Positions 1-8,633 of a stretch of DNA of 50,277 bases are shown one piece after another (the first letter of the stretch is position 1; each line of letters starts with the position of its first letter). The DNA lies in NCBI RefSeq assembly GCF_002902685.1, contig NZ_PPRN01000002.1, positions 1-50,277 on the forward strand. The letters are read 5' to 3'. The translations under genes were made by a program, and so were the position numbers. Source of the stretch: Staphylococcus pettenkoferi (lineage in GTDB: Bacteria > Bacillota > Bacilli > Staphylococcales > Staphylococcaceae). The notes beneath the pieces were generated by a model that did not search any database, was not told the origin of the DNA, and saw nothing but the letters and a program-made list of their open reading frames with translations.

Positions 1-155
1 TGTACTCGAGACGCTTGATGGATCTAGACCACAACGAAAATCCATTCTTCGAGCTCTTTGAGCGAAAAGAATTAGTTGAGTGTGGTCCCATAAGCAAGCG
101 AGAGTTATAACATTGAAAATTAGATATTTTTAATGTTGTTCTAGTCTCTTTTGTA
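1..155 (+). repeat. Structured intergenic repeat, copy 1 (left end cut off)
   Basis: The core runs from CTCGAG (5-10) to CAAGCGAGAG (95-104). It is nearly the same as 21321-21420 and 42138-42262. It folds as nested helices: CGCTTG (12-17) with CAAGCG (95-100), GACCACA (27-33) with TGTGGTC (81-87), and ATTCTT (44-49) with AAGAAT (67-72). The last is continued by GCTC/GAGC around a TTT loop. A right flank, ACATTGAAAATT (110-121), matches the flank of copy 2. The left flank lies outside the window. No protein is encoded. Confidence 0.85.
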
Positions 156-266
156 TAATAAAAGAAAAGAGAAGAGAAACCGGAACTTTCAACATCATTG
201 TTAACCTCCAATTAAACATTCAAGGGTAAATAGAACATATAAGATATTTTTTCTTCAATTGAAAAT

Positions 267-325
267 TAGGGAAATCCCTATAAAAGTAAGAAAAATTACT
301 ATATTAAACAATAGGGATTGCCCTA
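267..325. promoter_or_regulatory. Two NreC-type palindromes upstream of hmp
   Basis: TAGGG-AAAT-CCCTA lies at 267-280 and TAGGG-ATTG-CCCTA at 312-325. Both fit the TAGGG-N4-CCCTA pattern described for the staphylococcal response regulator NreC, which switches on nitrate and nitrite respiration genes when oxygen is low. Their centres are 45 bp apart, about four helical turns, so two dimers could bind one face of the DNA. They end 130 bp before the hmp start codon. The palindromes are seen directly; the assignment to NreC is inferred from the consensus. Confidence 0.7.
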
Positions 326-454
326 TATTTAAAGCGTTCACATAATATTCAAGAAGATATAAATTTATCGCAATAAATAATATCTTATAATTGTAATTGA
401 ACGAAGTTAGGCAGATAATGAAAGTACAAAGTTAATAAGTGGAGGGAACTTAAT

Positions 455-1597
455 ATGTTAACTGAATCAGAAATTCAAACAATTAAAGATACAGTACCAT
501 TATTACAAGATAAAGGGACTGAAATCACTTCAATATTTTACCCTAAAATGTTCAACAACCATCCAGAACTTCTCAATATGTTTAACCAAACTAACCAGAA
601 AAAAGGTATGCAATCAACTGCACTTGCTCAAGCAGTATTAGCTGCAGCGATGAACATCGAGAACTTAGGTGCAATTGCTCCAGCGATCATGCCTGTTGCA
701 TACAAACACTGTGCACTTCAAGTTTATCCTGAACATTATCCAATTGTTGGTGAGAACTTACTCGCTGCAATCCAAGATGTAACAGGACTTTCTGAAGACG
801 ACCCAGTAATTCAAACTTGGGCGAAAGCTTACGGCGAAATTGCAGATGTATTTATCAAACTTGAAAAAGAAGTTTATGACGAAATGATGTGGATGGGCTT
901 CAAACCATTCAAGATTACTAAAATTACTCAAGAAACACCAGACATCAAAGCATTTACTGTTGAAACAAATGACTATGATTTAAGCCAATATAAACCTGGT
1001 CAATATATCACTGTTGACGTAACAAGCGACAAACTTCCTTACCGCGCTAAACGTCACTACTCAATCGTGAGCGGTGACGAACATCACCTTACATTCGGTG
1101 TACGTCGCGACGTTGTTGATGGTCACGAAGGTGAAGTTTCTACAATCTTACACGATGAGTTATCTGAAGGCGACACAATCAACTTATCAGCGCCTGTAGG
1201 TGGATTCTTACTCAATAACTTAGAACAACCACAACTCTTCATCGGTTCTGGTGTCGGTATCACACCACTTGTTTCTATGTTTGATGCTGCATCTAAAGAA
1301 GGTAGTCAATCTCAAATGATTCAAGTTGCACCTTCTGAAGATCAAGTTCCATTCAAAGAAATGATTGAAGAAATCACACAACGTGATAACGCAAACTTAC
1401 ACCTACATCTTAAAGATTCTGAAGGCTATTTAGAAAAAGATGAATTAACTCAATATCTATCTGAAAGCCCAGAAATCTACATTTGTGGTGGTACTTCATT
1501 CTTAAACTCAATTATGGAAGCTCTTAAAGAACTTGAATACGACATGTCTAAAGTACACTACGAAGTATTCGTTCCACGTTTAAGTGTTGAAGTTTAA
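455..1597 (+). CDS. hmp: Flavohemoprotein, nitric oxide dioxygenase
   Basis: Flavohemoglobin of 380 residues that turns nitric oxide plus oxygen into nitrate, using NAD(P)H and FAD in the cytoplasm. An N-terminal globin domain (about 1-140) has B10 Tyr29, E7 Gln53 and proximal His85. A ferredoxin-reductase FAD domain follows (about 150-255, RHYSIV motif), then an NAD-binding domain opening with GSGVGITP. The length is slightly under the usual 395-400 residues of E. coli Hmp. The ATG is preceded by GGAGGG at 441-446. The gene stands alone between two perfect TAGGG-N4-CCCTA palindromes and its own terminator, which suggests control by the oxygen/nitrate system NreABC together with other NO- or redox-sensing regulators. 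Confidence 0.95.
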   Translation: MLTESEIQTIKDTVPLLQDKGTEITSIFYPKMFNNHPELLNMFNQTNQKKGMQSTALAQAVLAAAMNIENLGAIAPAIMPVAYKHCALQVYPEHYPIVGENLLAAIQDVTGLSEDDPVIQTWAKAYGEIADVFIKLEKEVYDEMMWMGFKPFKITKITQETPDIKAFTVETNDYDLSQYKPGQYITVDVTSDKLPYRAKRHYSIVSGDEHHLTFGVRRDVVDGHEGEVSTILHDELSEGDTINLSAPVGGFLLNNLEQPQLFIGSGVGITPLVSMFDAASKEGSQSQMIQVAPSEDQVPFKEMIEEITQRDNANLHLHLKDSEGYLEKDELTQYLSESPEIYICGGTSFLNSIMEALKELEYDMSKVHYEVFVPRLSVEV

Positions 1598-1690
1598 TCG
1601 CATATTTTAAACGCTCAAGTTCATTGAGCACACTTGGCATTATCAGTGAAAGTGCTGAAATTAAATAAGAATCTCGATTATGAGATATAC

Positions 1691-1735
1691 GAGAAGAATG
1701 AGCAATCGTTAGGGTTACTCATTCTTCTCTTTTTT
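1691..1735 (+). terminator. Terminator after hmp
   Basis: A 12-bp stem, GAGAAGAATGAG (1691-1702) with CTCATTCTTCTC (1718-1729), is followed by a run of T. It is a canonical intrinsic terminator. Confidence 0.9.
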
Positions 1736-2119
1736 ATGAATAATGAAGCGGTTGATATAGGAAAAATACCTTATTGAGAGTGAAAATGTTTTATAAAGCA
1801 TATATCTTGTGGAATCGATTCGTGTTCGTCATCATATATTTATATATCAACTTCTTAGGGTATAATATAGCATCTGTATATCAAGAAGTAGGCGTGAACT
1901 AAAAGTGTAAAACAAACCATAAACATAAAAATTGCATAAGTTTATGGTAAACGCGTAGAATGAAAAAGTTGGTTTTTACTAGATAAGAAAGAAAAACAGA
2001 TATATTAAGCGCTAAGACGTCTACGTATACAACCTTACCTAAATGAACAGGTCTAACAAAAATGATTGAGCGTCTTAGCTTCGCTTCGAGAAAAAGTCAA
2101 GAAGAAAGAAGGGTTATAT
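1736..2119. other. Gene-free spacer with a dyad before the MFS exporter
   Basis: No convincing gene. A TATAAT-like box lies at 1861-1866, but no good -35 element is seen. A dyad, ACCATAAAC (1916-1924) and GTTTATGGT (1940-1948), lies downstream of it and could be an operator or a leader hairpin for the exporter gene. The last 55 bases read as open frame upstream of the preferred exporter start. Confidence 0.4.
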
Positions 2120-3538
2120 GTGGCGGACAATTCAACTTCAAGTATGAAACAGAACATCCCATTGTTTATCGTCTTACTTTTAGGGGCGTTTATCACAATC
2201 TTAAACCAAACGCTTCTCGGTACAGCACTCCCGCCAATCATGAAAGATTTAAAGGTAGATGAGAACACGGCCCAATGGCTACAATCTATCTTCATGCTCG
2301 TCAACGGTATTATGATCCCGGTCACAGCGTTCTTAATTGAGCGTTTCACATCAAGACAACTCTTCCTATCAGCAATGGCCATCTTTGCGGTAGGTACGGT
2401 CTTCTGTGCAGTGGCACCTGAATTTACAACGATACTGATCGGTCGTATCTTACAAGCGGCTGGTGCAGGTATCATGATGCCACTCATGCAAACGTTACTC
2501 TTTATGTTGTTCCCTAAAGATAAACGCGGAACAGCGATGGGCTTATTTGGTTTAATCATCGCCTTTGCGCCAGCGATCGGTCCGACATTATCAGGTATTC
2601 TTGTCGAACATCTCACATGGAGAAGTATCTTCTACATTATCTTACCAATCGCAGTGATCAACATTATCACAGCATATTTCTTATTACGTAACGTGACTGA
2701 GTTGAAACATCCGAAACTCGACAAACTCTCAGTTGTGTTATCTACACTCGGTTTCGGAGGCTTGTTATATAGCTTCAGTAGTGTTAGTGGCGCAGGTTGG
2801 CTCAGCGTCCAATTTATCCTACCGCTTATTGTCGGCGTGGTTGCGCTTTACATCTTCATCACACGTCAGCTCAAGCTCAAACAACCAATGTTGGAATTCC
2901 GCGTCTTTCAACATAGTATCTTCACACTAGGTACCATCATGAGTATGATTGTGTTTGGTGTCATGATTTCAACGAACGTCATCCTGCCACTTTATATGCA
3001 GAATATGTTACAGTTCAGTGCGCTTGAATCCGGTCTCGCTCTTTTACCAGGTGCCGTGATTATGGGTGCGATGAACCCGCTCACAGGTTATATGTTTGAT
3101 AAGTTTGGTGGAAAATGGCTAGCAAGAGTTGGACTATTTATCTTATTCGCTTCAAGTATGGCGTTTATTAACTTAGATAGTCATACAAGCTTCACTTATC
3201 TTGCAACAATGAATGCAGTTCGAATGGTTTCTATCGCAATGGTTATGATGCCGATGACTACACTATCTATCAACCAATTACCAAATGAACTCATCCCACA
3301 CGGTACAGCGATGAACAACACCTTCAGACAAATGGCTGGTGCGATCGGTACAGCTGTCTTTATTACGATTATGTCAGTCGGTGCTGATCCATCACGTGGT
3401 ATGGACGGCGTTATCCACGGTGTTAACATGTCCTTCCTTGCCTCAGTCGTCTTAGCAGGTATTGCTTTCTTAATGTCATTTAAGTTAAAAGATGAGAATG
3501 ACGATGGAAAACGCACACGTCGCAAATATGCCAATTAA
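2120..3538 (+). CDS. DHA2-family multidrug efflux MFS transporter
   Basis: Membrane exporter of the 14-TM drug/H+ antiporter-2 family (MFS, EmrB/LmrB type), 472 residues from the preferred start. The first helix follows MKQNIPLFIVLLL. The helix-4 to helix-5 stretch GRILQAAGAGIMMPLM and the family motif C-like GLIIAFAPAIGPTLSG are clear. It probably exports lipophilic cationic compounds; the substrate cannot be read from the sequence. The frame stays open upstream to a TTG at 2066, which lacks a ribosome binding site. GTG at 2120 is preceded by AGAAGGG (2107-2113), and an ATG at 2144 is a second option. It is monocistronic with its own terminator. Confidence 0.85.
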   Translation: MADNSTSSMKQNIPLFIVLLLGAFITILNQTLLGTALPPIMKDLKVDENTAQWLQSIFMLVNGIMIPVTAFLIERFTSRQLFLSAMAIFAVGTVFCAVAPEFTTILIGRILQAAGAGIMMPLMQTLLFMLFPKDKRGTAMGLFGLIIAFAPAIGPTLSGILVEHLTWRSIFYIILPIAVINIITAYFLLRNVTELKHPKLDKLSVVLSTLGFGGLLYSFSSVSGAGWLSVQFILPLIVGVVALYIFITRQLKLKQPMLEFRVFQHSIFTLGTIMSMIVFGVMISTNVILPLYMQNMLQFSALESGLALLPGAVIMGAMNPLTGYMFDKFGGKWLARVGLFILFASSMAFINLDSHTSFTYLATMNAVRMVSIAMVMMPMTTLSINQLPNELIPHGTAMNNTFRQMAGAIGTAVFITIMSVGADPSRGMDGVIHGVNMSFLASVVLAGIAFLMSFKLKDENDDGKRTRRKYAN

Positions 3539-3625
3539 TGGCAAGTGAGGGAAGTCTGCCCGCAGTATAAAAGTGGAAAATTGAGCATCTTGAAGCTCAT
3601 TAAATTCAATAATTGAAGTGAAGAA

Positions 3626-3665
3626 AAGTCGCTCCAGCAACATCACGTTGGAGCGGCTTTTTAAT
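3626..3665 (+). terminator. Terminator after the MFS exporter
   Basis: AAGTCGCTCCA pairs with TGGAGCGGCTT around an 11-base loop, and is followed by TTTT at 3658-3662. Confidence 0.88.
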
Positions 3666-3916
3666 ATTGAAAGATAATGGGTATGCTTTGAAGATGCTAC
3701 TTAGATTTAAAGCCATTAATAATAATACTTAAGTATTAAATTGAACTTTCTAGTAATCCTAAGATTATGTGTTGGTGAAAAGATAATACATTCAGTGATG
3801 AATAGTATTTCTACCAAGCATTACTACTATGGCTCATCATAGCGAAAAGAGAATTGAACGTGTATCATATGAATTAAGAATTATGATGAAAAGTCGAGAT
3901 CAAAGGAGTCTATCTC
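3666..3916. other. Spacer before the two-component operon
   Basis: About 250 AT-rich bases with no gene. The notable element is a perfect 14-bp palindrome, AATACTTAAGTATT, at 3724-3737, a possible operator. An AAAGGAG ribosome binding site for the response regulator starts at 3901. Confidence 0.4.
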
Positions 3917-4585
3917 ATGAAGATATTAATCATTGAAGATGATTTGGTTATCGCAGAAAGTTTACAAGCTGAACTCAATAAATGGCACTACGAGGTTGAT
4001 ATTGCACGAGATTTCAGTGCGATTATGGAAGAATTTGAACAGAGTAATCCGCATCTCATCTTATTAGATATTAAATTACCGTCATTCAACGGTTTCCATT
4101 GGTGCCAAGAAATACGACGTCACTCTAACGTGCCCATTATCTTTATTAGCTCGCGTACGGACAATATGGATCAAATTATGGCAATTCAAATGGGCGGCGA
4201 TGATTTTATTGAGAAACCGTTTGATATGTCATTAACGATAGCTAAGATTCAAGCTCTGATGCGACGCACGTACAACTTCACAGTAGACCACAATCGTCTT
4301 GAAGTGCAGAACTGTCAGCTACTGATAGATGAAGCGAAGTTAAGCTATCAAGGACAATCTGAGAAATTATCCTTTACTGAGCTACAAATTATGCAGTCAT
4401 TATTTCAAAATGAAGGAAAGTATGTAAGTAAGACAGATTTAATTGAAAAATGTTGGGAATCTGAACATTTTATCGACGATAATACACTGGCAGTCAATAT
4501 GACTCGCATTCGCAAGAAACTACAAAATATCGGCTTACCTCATTTTATTGAAACGAAGAAAAATGTAGGCTATCGGGTAAATTAA
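3917..4585 (+). CDS. OmpR-family response regulator (GraR/BraR-like)
   Basis: Response regulator of 222 residues. The receiver domain (1-110) shows the acidic pocket Glu7/Asp8/Asp9, phospho-acceptor Asp51 in LLDIKLP, Ser78 and the conserved Lys100-Pro101. A C-terminal winged-helix DNA-binding domain (about 125-220) ends in the typical KKNVGYRV. The lengths of this and the kinase match the BceR/BraR/GraR group that governs defence against cell-wall antibiotics and antimicrobial peptides in Firmicutes. The kinase gene follows after 13 bp. Regulon and inducer cannot be told from this window, because no BceAB/VraDE-type transporter lies next to it. Confidence 0.85.
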   Translation: MKILIIEDDLVIAESLQAELNKWHYEVDIARDFSAIMEEFEQSNPHLILLDIKLPSFNGFHWCQEIRRHSNVPIIFISSRTDNMDQIMAIQMGGDDFIEKPFDMSLTIAKIQALMRRTYNFTVDHNRLEVQNCQLLIDEAKLSYQGQSEKLSFTELQIMQSLFQNEGKYVSKTDLIEKCWESEHFIDDNTLAVNMTRIRKKLQNIGLPHFIETKKNVGYRVN

Positions 4586-4598
4586 GAGGTGAAAGAGA

Positions 4599-5501
4599 AT
4601 GAATTTCTTAAAAACCATCAGTAATGAAGCACTGATTATTTTACTCATATTAGTGTTATTCTTATTCATATTCTTTGTCTTTTCATTACCTATGACGCCG
4701 TTATTGTTAGCCTTAGCGATTATCGTCTTTGTCTTCGCTATTTATGCATTTTATCGTTATATCAGCTATCAAAAGCATCAGCGTCTTGAGGAACAAGTAG
4801 AAAAGTTAGAGCAAAGTCTGCATAATGTACGAAATGAACAAATTGAATATAAGAAGGAAGTAGAAGCTTACTTTCTGACGTGGGTGCATCAGATGAAGAC
4901 GCCGATTACTGCATCTAAACTTCTGCTCGCTAGAAACGAAGAGGGCATGGTGAATCAACTGAGACAAGAAATACTTCAAATTGACAACTATTCCAACTTG
5001 GCGCTAAGCTATTTGAAATTATTGAATCATAATACGGATATGGTGCTCGCACCTGTCACGATTGATGAGTTGATTCGACCGCTTATTAAGAAATATTCAA
5101 TTCAATTTATAGAGAATCAAACGAAGATCCACTATGAGAAATCGACTGCTAAAGTAATTACTGATGCACGTTGGTGTTCTATTATGATTGAACAACTCTT
5201 GAATAACGCTTTAAAATACGCGCGAGGACAAGATATTTGGATTAATTATAATGAGAATGAACAGAAACTTGAAATAAGAGACAATGGCATTGGGATTAGT
5301 CGTGCAGATTTGCCGAAAATCTTTGACCAAGGTTATTCAGGATACAATGGCCGTTTACATGAAAAATCAAGTGGAATTGGATTGTTTATTGTGAAGCGGA
5401 TTTCCAAGCACTTGAATCACTCTGTAGAGGTAGAATCTGAACTAGGTGAGGGTGCACGATTTACTATTCAATTTCCACAGCACGGCAAAGAAAGAGGATA
5501 A
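4599..5501 (+). CDS. Intramembrane-sensing histidine kinase (BceS/BraS-like)
   Basis: Sensor kinase of 300 residues. Two transmembrane helices (about 11-30 and 33-53) are joined by only a few residues, so there is no extracellular sensor domain. This is the mark of intramembrane-sensing kinases, which usually listen to a partner ABC transporter. A coiled coil (60-92) leads to the H-box WVHQMKTPI with His97. The ATPase part follows, with N-box LLNNALKY, DNGIG and SGIGLF. The start has GAGGTG upstream. The length is close to BraS/NsaS (about 295) and shorter than GraS (about 346). The expected partner transporter is missing from the neighbourhood. Confidence 0.85.
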   Translation: MNFLKTISNEALIILLILVLFLFIFFVFSLPMTPLLLALAIIVFVFAIYAFYRYISYQKHQRLEEQVEKLEQSLHNVRNEQIEYKKEVEAYFLTWVHQMKTPITASKLLLARNEEGMVNQLRQEILQIDNYSNLALSYLKLLNHNTDMVLAPVTIDELIRPLIKKYSIQFIENQTKIHYEKSTAKVITDARWCSIMIEQLLNNALKYARGQDIWINYNENEQKLEIRDNGIGISRADLPKIFDQGYSGYNGRLHEKSSGIGLFIVKRISKHLNHSVEVESELGEGARFTIQFPQHGKERG

Positions 5502-6157
5502 CAAGAAAGAAGCGACTACACTTATAAGAAAGAGAGAGAAGTATAGTCGCTAGACAAAAGATTTATGTTATTTTGTGAGTACAAAGGAGCAAGTTGAGCT
5601 CATTGTTCAGAGATTTTTGATTGTTAGAGATTGATTCCTGCATCTTAGAAGTGTGTTTAACCATTAGTCTTAAATTTAAACTTTCACTTAATAATATCAT
5701 TAATAATGTAATGTCAAAACAGATTTATAAAATAAATGTACAAAGAATTTCTAATCACTAAAGCGTAAGTTTCAAATTTTTATAATAGCTAATAACGATA
5801 ATCATTCGAATCTCATAAACTTAACCCTATTTCATTTAATTTAGAAAAGGTAAAGTTTGTACTCACTCAAAAATTCTGACTTTTATTTAAGGCCTCCTCC
5901 TTTGGACACTCTTATCATATAACATTTTTGTGATTTCAGCTATAGTCAATTTTATACTATTTTTATATTTCAATTGCATACTACTTAAATAATGTAATAG
6001 GTTTTACTAAATGAGTTAAAATTTGAATGGTTAAAATAAGATAAATGGTGTTGGACAAGAATACTTGTAATTGTCATTAAAATTTTAACGATCTCAAACA
6101 CCAACTATAATCATACAATTTTACTGACTTCGACTTCCTAATTTCCAACTTTACGTC
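5502..6157. other. Long gene-free region with a hairpin, a Fur-like site and an unused Shine-Dalgarno
   Basis: No convincing gene in about 650 bp. A hairpin AGCGACTA/TAGTCGCT (5511-5551) follows the kinase gene but lacks a T run. A Fur-like sequence, CGATAATCATTCGAA, lies near 5796-5810 (11 of 15 against the 7-1-7 consensus). On the minus strand AAAGGAGGAGG (about 5892-5902) looks like a strong ribosome binding site, yet no start codon follows at a workable distance. This suggests a decayed small gene, or a C-rich anti-SD segment on the plus strand. Confidence 0.4.
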
Positions 6158-6198
6158 AAAAAAATCACCCCACAAGCGACCGAACTTGTAGAGTGATT
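6158..6198 (-). terminator. Terminator after the cysJ-like gene
   Basis: Read on the minus strand, a stem beginning AATCAC and ending GTGATT, with inner pairs ACAAG/CTTGT, is followed by seven T. It lies about 48 bp past the cysJ-like stop codon. Confidence 0.85.
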
Positions 6199-6245
6199 CC
6201 TATTCTGATCTATCTTATTTACCTGTCTCATTTTTCACCATTAAA

Positions 6246-8357
6246 TCAATACACATCACGTTGATAACGTTGTTCTTTACGCATTTGCGTGACATATTTC
6301 TCGGCATCTTTCTCAGAGAAATGACCTTCTTTCTGTAATACCTCAATCAATGCATCATGCACGCCTGTAGCCATTTGATCTTTATCGCCACAAACGAAGA
6401 GTGCTGCGCCGTTAATAATCCAATTATAAATCGTTTCGCTATTCTCTAATAAACGATGTTGAACATAAACTTTCTCGTCTGTATCACGTGAAAAGGCTAA
6501 ATCTAACTTACTTAAATAACCCTGTTCGCGCCAACTTTCTAATTCTTCCTCATAAAGATAATCTGTTGCTTTGTATTGATTGCCAAAGATCAACCAACTA
6601 TCTTTTTTCAACTGTCGTTCTTGTGCTTCTTGTAAATAAGCACGATAAGGTGCAATTCCTGTACCCGCACCAATCATAATAATCGGCGTGTCATCTTCAA
6701 ATGGGAATTTGAAGTTCGGGTTTTTACGGAAATAAATTGGAATGTGATTGCCAGGTTGTAAGCGATCGGCAATTTGTACTGAACAAACACCTTCTCTAGA
6801 GCGACCATGGGCTTCATAACGCACTGCACTCACTGTAATATGAACTTCATTTGGCGTCTTCTGATTACTACTTGAAATAGAATACTCACGTGGTGGAAGT
6901 TTACGTAACAATTGTTGCAACATCTCAGGTTGCAATTGTTGAGGCGGATAATCCGTGAGTAAGTCGATTAAATCTCTGCCATATGCGTAGGATTTCGCCC
7001 AACCGTCATCTAGTAAGTGCTCAGATAAATCTGCGTTATCAAATATATCTCCGGCAGTCGTCAACAAGGTCGGTGTTAATTTCGTAATTTCGAAATGATA
7101 AATCAAGGCTTCTCTAAGCGTAGCCGTTTCACCTTCGTGATTTACTGGTACTTCTACATCTTGTTCCCAACCGAGTTGTGTAATCAAGGCATCTACGAGT
7201 TCAGGATTGTTGGCTGGAATGATAGTTAAGATATCGCCAGGTTCGTATTGAGTTTGATTCCCGTCGATTTGCAACTCTAAATGGTGTACTTCCTTGTTAG
7301 ATTCAGGTTGTGTTAATACTTCATTCTTGAGCACTGTGGACTGGAATGGATTAGCTTTCGTATATTGTTCAGACGGTGTGGCGACATCGCCACGTGTCAC
7401 CGAATCTTCTGGCGCTTGAGTGATGACACAAGCTGAACCATTGGGGTCATGTACAGCCTCATTTGCTGTGTTGGTTGAAGCCGCTTCATTTTTGTCATTA
7501 GCCGTCGCATCAGTTGTGGCCGACGCCTTTGATTTCCCAGCAATTTCATTGTCAGAAGACTCGTCCGCAACATTCTCATCAGTTTTATCAGCAGAATCCG
7601 CATCAGTAGCTGTCTTATCGCTATCTACAGGATTAATCGCATTGAGTACTTCAAGCATTTTATCCATCCACTGTTCTGCCGTTTCTTCAAAGTCGAAATC
7701 GCAATCCACACGAGGAGCGATGCGGTTACCGCCTAACTCTCCAAGAATGTGGTCGAAATCTTTACCTGCCTGACAGAAATTATCGAAGTCCTGGTCACCT
7801 AGTGCGAGCACCGCAAAGTCCACAGCTTCCATGCTTGGTGCATCATCGCCGTGCAAGTATTCGTAAGTGTCCAACGCATTGATTGGTGGTTCGCCCACAC
7901 CTTGCGTAGAACAGATGACGAATAAGGGGGAAGTCTGCGGGAGGTCTTCCGTAGTGAACTCGTCCATCTCATAGAGTTCAGTATTAAAGTCATGGGCTTG
8001 TAATTTCTCTTCAAAGTCCTCGGCTACACACTCTGCGTTCCCTGTTTCTGTACCGAAGAGGATGGTAATCTTCTCAGGTCGCTCTGAAAGTGAGCTATGA
8101 CGCTCACTTGCGCCTTCGCTCGCTTCTGCTACCTCTTCCTTCGCATTCTCGTTTGAATCCGCACGCGTGTCGTTGGCCGTCTCAGTTTGTGCTTGTTGTT
8201 GCGCTGCATGGTCCTCTTCCACTTGCGCTTTCTCGGACTGGCTCAAGAGATAGCCACTTAACCAATTCTCCTGTTCTGGCGTGAGTGTAGGTAATATTTT
8301 ATTTAAAAGTGTAAGTTGTTCTTCACTAAAGGGACTATTCGTTGAATTGAGTTGCAA
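6246..8357 (-). CDS. cysJ: Sulfite reductase flavoprotein subunit (CysJ-like)
   Basis: Diflavin reductase of 703 residues that would pass electrons from NADPH through FAD and FMN to a partner such as the CysI hemoprotein. Order: a short helical N-terminus (1-40), an Ala/Glu-rich stretch (41-95), an FMN flavodoxin domain (about 97-240, LFGTETGN), a low-complexity Asp/Ala/Thr/Asn linker (about 245-310), an FAD domain with REYSISSS, and an NADPH domain with GAGTGIAPYRAYLQ and a terminal aromatic. Family members are usually about 600-620 residues; the linkers account for the extra length. No cysI or cysH lies beside it, so the partner must be encoded elsewhere or differ from sulfite reductase. 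Confidence 0.82.
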   Translation of the reverse strand: MQLNSTNSPFSEEQLTLLNKILPTLTPEQENWLSGYLLSQSEKAQVEEDHAAQQQAQTETANDTRADSNENAKEEVAEASEGASERHSSLSERPEKITILFGTETGNAECVAEDFEEKLQAHDFNTELYEMDEFTTEDLPQTSPLFVICSTQGVGEPPINALDTYEYLHGDDAPSMEAVDFAVLALGDQDFDNFCQAGKDFDHILGELGGNRIAPRVDCDFDFEETAEQWMDKMLEVLNAINPVDSDKTATDADSADKTDENVADESSDNEIAGKSKASATTDATANDKNEAASTNTANEAVHDPNGSACVITQAPEDSVTRGDVATPSEQYTKANPFQSTVLKNEVLTQPESNKEVHHLELQIDGNQTQYEPGDILTIIPANNPELVDALITQLGWEQDVEVPVNHEGETATLREALIYHFEITKLTPTLLTTAGDIFDNADLSEHLLDDGWAKSYAYGRDLIDLLTDYPPQQLQPEMLQQLLRKLPPREYSISSSNQKTPNEVHITVSAVRYEAHGRSREGVCSVQIADRLQPGNHIPIYFRKNPNFKFPFEDDTPIIMIGAGTGIAPYRAYLQEAQERQLKKDSWLIFGNQYKATDYLYEEELESWREQGYLSKLDLAFSRDTDEKVYVQHRLLENSETIYNWIINGAALFVCGDKDQMATGVHDALIEVLQKEGHFSEKDAEKYVTQMRKEQRYQRDVY

Positions 8358-8585
8358 TCCATATCACCTCTCATTGCTATTGTAATCCTATGATTGAGTG
8401 GGTTAAACTAATTCGTTCGCGTTCGATTGTAATTCGTTATATGTACTATCAGTATACATGATTTAGTGATTGAGTTGGTTAGGTTAAAAGGAGTTGAAGT
8501 GTCGTTGAGAAGTCTTTACGCTTAGCCAAACTAGCTCATTTTTATAAAATGCAAACCCACTCATTCTAACCCACATCATAGAGAA

Positions 8586-8622
8586 AGGCTTAGACGCGAT
8601 TGCTATACGCACGTTTAAGCCT
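8586..8622 (-). terminator. Terminator at the end of the methionine operon
   Basis: A stem AGGCTTA/TAAGCCT, extended by ACG/CGT, lies just past the hydrolase stop codon. The minus-strand tail is a weak T-rich CTTTCTCT. Confidence 0.65.
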
Positions 8623-8633
8623 CATCTCGTATA

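Noticed and set aside
2062..2262. Plus-strand frame of 66 codons at the start of the exporter
   Set aside because: Out of frame with the clear MFS gene and covered by it; it has no ribosome binding site.
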